64,000 nucleotides of DNA from contig CM060070.1 in NCBI GenBank assembly GCA_030533445.1, forward strand, positions 36,076,501 through 36,140,500, read 5' to 3'. The DNA is from Cyprinodon diabolis (Eukaryota; Chordata; Actinopteri; Cyprinodontiformes; Cyprinodontidae). The position numbers and the translations under genes are program-made. This document shows, piece by piece, positions 11,221-64,000 of the stretch. Under the pieces are notes generated by a model, which saw only the letters and a program-made list of their open reading frames with translations, was not told the origin of the DNA and did not search any database. Every line of letters begins with the position of its first letter. Positions within the stretch are counted from its first letter, which is position 1.

Positions 11221-11822
11221 ACAACTCATAGCAAAAAGGTTTAGTTTGTTTTGATGAATAAGTCATGTATTTTAAAAGCATTCACACCCCTTAAACCTTT
11301 TCAAATTTTGTCAACTTATAGCTATATACCTCAGTGTATTTGATATTTTAGGTCAAAAGTAATGAGATTTTCTGTACTTAATAAAATCTGAAGGGTGTGG
11401 CATGTCCACTTCCTTTACTACGATTCCCCCGGTATAAAACCCATTGTAAAAAAAAAACGCTTGCAGACATCCTCTTGTTAATGATTAATTATCAACTGTT
11501 GGTTAATGAATTATTGTAAATCAGTCGATCCATAAAGGTTCGAGGTTTGTTTAGAAAATAAAGTCAATGTAGCAATTATGAGATTTTTGGCCAACATGTT
11601 ATATATATTAGGTGTGGCAACAAAAGAACACAACACATCTTCATGACATTATCTCATGGTGGCAGCATCATGCTGCTTGTTGGCACCAGCAGTGACAGAG
11701 AAGCTGGTCAGAGTCGTTTTGAGGATGAAAGGTGATAAATGCTTGACTATCCTTATAGCAAATGTATTATAGGCTGTGAAAAAATTAAGATTGTGGGATT
11801 TAGGTTCATCTTTCAGAAGAAC
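11125..11822 (+). repeat. second copy of the Tc1-fossil repeat found at 3865-4388
   Basis: The stretch 11345-11822 matches 3907-4388 in the same orientation, including 'gaagggtgtggcatgtccac' and 'atggtggcagcatcatgctg'. This copy keeps an extra subterminal segment ('gcattcacaccccttaaac') and a TA expansion that copy 1 lacks. Confidence 0.75.
11139..11221. repeat. (TA)n microsatellite
   Basis: Nearly uninterrupted TA dinucleotides with two single-base interruptions, inside the Tc1-fossil repeat. Confidence 0.95.
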
Positions 11823-11939
11823 AAGGAGTCTAAACTTGCAACCAGAGGTACAGTAGGGATGGTTCAGATCCAAGCCTTTTCATGGTTTTAAATGGCCCAG
11901 TCCATTTCAGATTTAATCCTAATGGGAAAACAATGGCTT

Positions 11940-13755
11940 GACTTGAAAGTTGTAATTAAATTAGGTATTTTTAAAATTTCTGATATGATACTAATATTTC
12001 AGCTTTGAGTATCGACCGATACTGTTATTGACACCATACGATATCAATATGAATCATACATACTTTTATTACTTGTTATGTTGTGTGAAACGATTTAATC
12101 TAGGCATTAGGCATTGATAAGATGCATAAGTACAGCTCAAACATTTGCTGTTATCTAATTGGTTATATAAACCTTTAACTAGGGCTGGGTACCGAACATC
12201 GGTTCTTTTATGGTACCGACCGAAATGCTTCGGTTCTACAGAGTATCGAAACATGCCTCGTCTTTCGGTACCAAGTTTCGATGATTGGCTGTAACACTTA
12301 ACGTGATTGCGTCATCCAGGAAAAATACACAGGTGGTCACGCCTACAGCCAGGGTTCATGTGTATATGTTGTGAACTGGTTGCGAGCGTTGTGGAACCCC
12401 TTTAAAATGCCCCCCAGGTCAAAAGTGCGGCTTCACTTTATTAAGACTGATGCCAATAGTGCGCAATGTAATACATCATGCACAGAAATAATTTAAGAGC
12501 AGAAAGTTGCTCGGTGTTTGACTGCAAGAAGAGCAGACCGCAGCCGCCGCAACCATCCTCCTCTCAGAGCAAAGCCAGAGCGGAGTGAATAATGCTGCTT
12601 TCACACCGGACGCAGCAGGAGCATCAGAATCGCGTCTGCTGCTACCTTTTTGCTGCTTGTACCAGTTTAGTTCTGACGCGCGGCTGAAGCAGCTCTGGTG
12701 CTCTGGCTGCGCGGTGCAAAAGTGGCTCTGACGGGCGTTGGGCGGAACTACTCTATCCTTTCTCTGCCATGCAGCCATATTTTATTATGTTTTTAAGTGG
12801 GAAAATCCACCTGAAAACTTAACCAGTGCAGTCAGTTCATCCTGCCTTCCAATATTATTTCTGTCAGAGCCGTTCAGACCCCCACATACCAGCGGTGCGC
12901 TGTCAGTAGGATCCCATTCAACGGGTTTGTTTGTCTCCTGAGAAAGCAGACATGTTAATTTTTCTAAAGGAAAACTGCTAAATAAAAAGGTCCTCACAAT
13001 GTAACAGTGAATATTAGACACTCACTTGTTTGCAACTGTTCTTCCCAGAAAAAAAAAATATGTAAGAGGAAAAAGGTAAATGGAAAAAAAAACAAAGCTT
13101 AAAATAAAACTCAAGATTTGTACTTTATTATGTGGTGTAATTTTCTTTTTCTTCGAATTGATATTATAAAACTGGTATCGAAAAAAGTATCGTTCAGGAA
13201 CCAGTATCGAAGTGAAGGTCTTGGTACCGGTACCGAAAATTTTTGAACAATACCCAGCCCTACCTTTAACAGAGGTAAAGAATTTCTATCACCTTACTTA
13301 TAAGCAGGCTGATCTATTACAGATATATATTTATTTTTTTGGGCTGATTTTATCAATCAGGAAGTCCCGATACGATATTGGTATCAGTTCAATGTTAGCC
13401 AATAAATTAATATCATAATATATGGGCCTGCATTTAAAGTTTTCCAAATAAGTAACATAAAAAAAAAACTTTATTTCTATGCACTTTTTTCTAAAGTTTA
13501 TTTAACTCTCTGGGTATTAAGAAATTGCTCAATTTTTCTCATACCCAATGTTAAGTGTTGTTCTCTGTTTGAGTAATATCACTTGGCCAAACCTTTTATA
13601 TAATTCCATTCAACAAAATCAGTAAAAGAAAATATGTATGATTCATACTGATATATCGGTCAATACTCAAGTTGCAATATAGGTATGGTATCAGAAATGA
13701 AAAAATTGGGACTTGCCTAATTATTAATATCCAATCAGGACATCCCTAGTTTATA
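11940..13755. mobile_element. outer degenerate inverted-repeat element carrying a nested hAT element
   Basis: The left arm near 11940-12075 ('aatatgaatcatacatact') and the right arm near 13620-13755 ('tatgtatgattcatactg') are reverse complements of one another. The hAT element at 12180-13262 lies between them. Outer limits are approximate. Confidence 0.45.
12180..13262. mobile_element. non-autonomous hAT element, 8-bp target-site duplication
   Basis: The 1083-bp element has perfect 12-bp terminal inverted repeats, TAGGGCTGGGTA and TACCCAGCCCTA. It is flanked by CCTTTAAC on both sides (12172-12179 and 13263-13270). An 8-bp duplication and TAGGG-type ends are the hAT signature. There is no transposase frame, so it needs an enzyme made elsewhere. 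It contains a block (about 12613-12925) related in inverse orientation to 20275-20640. Confidence 0.88.
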
Positions 13756-13775
13756 GAAACTTTCCACCAAGGCTG

Positions 13776-13779
<4 letters not shown>

Positions 13780-13817
<38 letters not shown>
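13780..13817. repeat. (TA)n microsatellite
   Basis: Uninterrupted TA dinucleotides about 160 bp upstream of the exon 2 acceptor. Confidence 0.9.
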
Positions 13818-13819
<2 letters not shown>

Positions 13820-13976
13820 AAATCCCACTCTTCAGATTTTTGGTTTTAGACAAATTTTGAAAACGGTGCATCTTTTTCTGCTTCTTAATAGTTTGCTTCT
13901 AAACATTTGTGTATTGTATAACATTTTATTTTAATAAATCTGTTTTTATAATGATATACTTTGTCCACCCTTACAG

Positions 13977-14046
13977 AGACCTACTCACACCTCCCCCTTA
14001 CCTGGGCACTGGAGAAGGCACCTGAAGGTGCTTAGAAGAAATCATT
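13977..14046 (+). other. kif1a: kif1a exon 2, 5' UTR part
   Basis: The acceptor 'ttgtccacccttacag' ends at 13976. The exon runs untranslated to the ATG at 14047, which has A at -3 and G at +4, a good initiation context. Confidence 0.8.
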
Positions 14047-63705
<49,659 letters not shown>

Positions 63706-64000
63706 GTAACCATATCTTCTGAGTGAATGGATAGTTTATATATATGGATGTATGGCTCTGGTCTGCATATGACTTACAGGCATTGTTTAGAGAAACCAAT
63801 CCATAAGAAAGTTTACAAACTTAAAATAATTTCCCTGGATTTCGTGTAAAAGCGGTCTGCGTATATTCAAGCAGTTCTTTGTTCGTTGAAATCAAAAATG
63901 AAAACAACGAAAAACCCACCAGTATTTTTGTTTGAGCCCAGAACAAGAAAAGTGATTAAAAAAAAAATCCAATTATAAGATTTCTGAATTTTTGCTGAAA
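63706..64000 (+). other. kif1a: kif1a intron 29, partial
   Basis: Runs off the window; nothing recognised. Confidence 0.7.

Larger units (their letters stand above)
9469..13976 (+). other. kif1a: kif1a intron 1
   Basis: A 4.5-kb intron. It holds an AT-rich transposon remnant near 9940-10010 ('cgatatagaccaacgataat'), a TA microsatellite, a Tc1-fossil repeat (11130-11822), a nested pair of hAT-type elements (about 11940-13755) and a second TA run at 13780-13817. No coding exon recognised. Confidence 0.6.

Overview
The window is vertebrate, most likely teleost, chromosomal DNA. It has AT-rich introns with canonical GT/AG splice sites, and its repeats are typical of bony fish: Tc1/mariner, hAT miniatures, solo LTRs, LINE tails and a Penelope-like element. 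No bacterial-type operon, CRISPR array, tRNA or rRNA gene was recognised.

The only clear host gene is a kinesin-3 motor gene on the + strand, read here as kif1a. It runs from a CpG-rich promoter and non-coding first exon (about 9120-9468) past the right edge. Twenty-seven coding exons join in one frame between 14047 and 63705 and give 966 residues plus one base of the next codon. An optional cassette exon (57042-57335) adds 98 residues. The order is motor domain (residues 1 to about 360), neck coil, first coiled coil, FHA domain (about 512-600), second coiled coil, and the start of the conserved central region. The C-terminal tail, including the PH domain known in this family, lies outside the window. 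Many residues that separate KIF1A from KIF1B favour KIF1A; which teleost duplicate (aa or ab) it is cannot be told here.

Region by region: 1-9110 is intergenic and repeat-rich. It holds a LINE insertion with a readable empty site, Tc1 remnants with an 80-bp near-perfect palindrome, a LINE tail split by a near-pristine Tc1 element with an intact transposase, and a solo LTR. Intron 1 (9469-13976) holds an 8-bp-TSD hAT element nested in an older one. Intron 2 (14153-31722) holds a small acidic ORF whose start codon was hit by a solo LTR, and a second Tc1 element with an intact transposase. Most motor exons lie close together at 31723-35787. Intron 24 (48554-55548) is a TE nest: outer inverted arms, a hAT element, a GC-rich block, and a 5'-truncated Penelope-like element inside a hAT transposase relic. 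Intron 26 (57336-63140) holds a THAP zinc-finger pseudogene, a (TGAG)n array, telomere-like repeats and a RecQ-like helicase fragment with a damaged Walker A motif.

Nothing here amounts to a new multi-gene system. The most interesting signals are isoform-generating structures in kif1a. They are a candidate 69-nt cassette exon that copies the end of the preceding exon (43173-43241), tandem in-frame acceptors 69 nt apart (41466/41535), a NAGNAG acceptor and an 18-nt K-loop microexon. Next come the two apparently intact Tc1 transposases.
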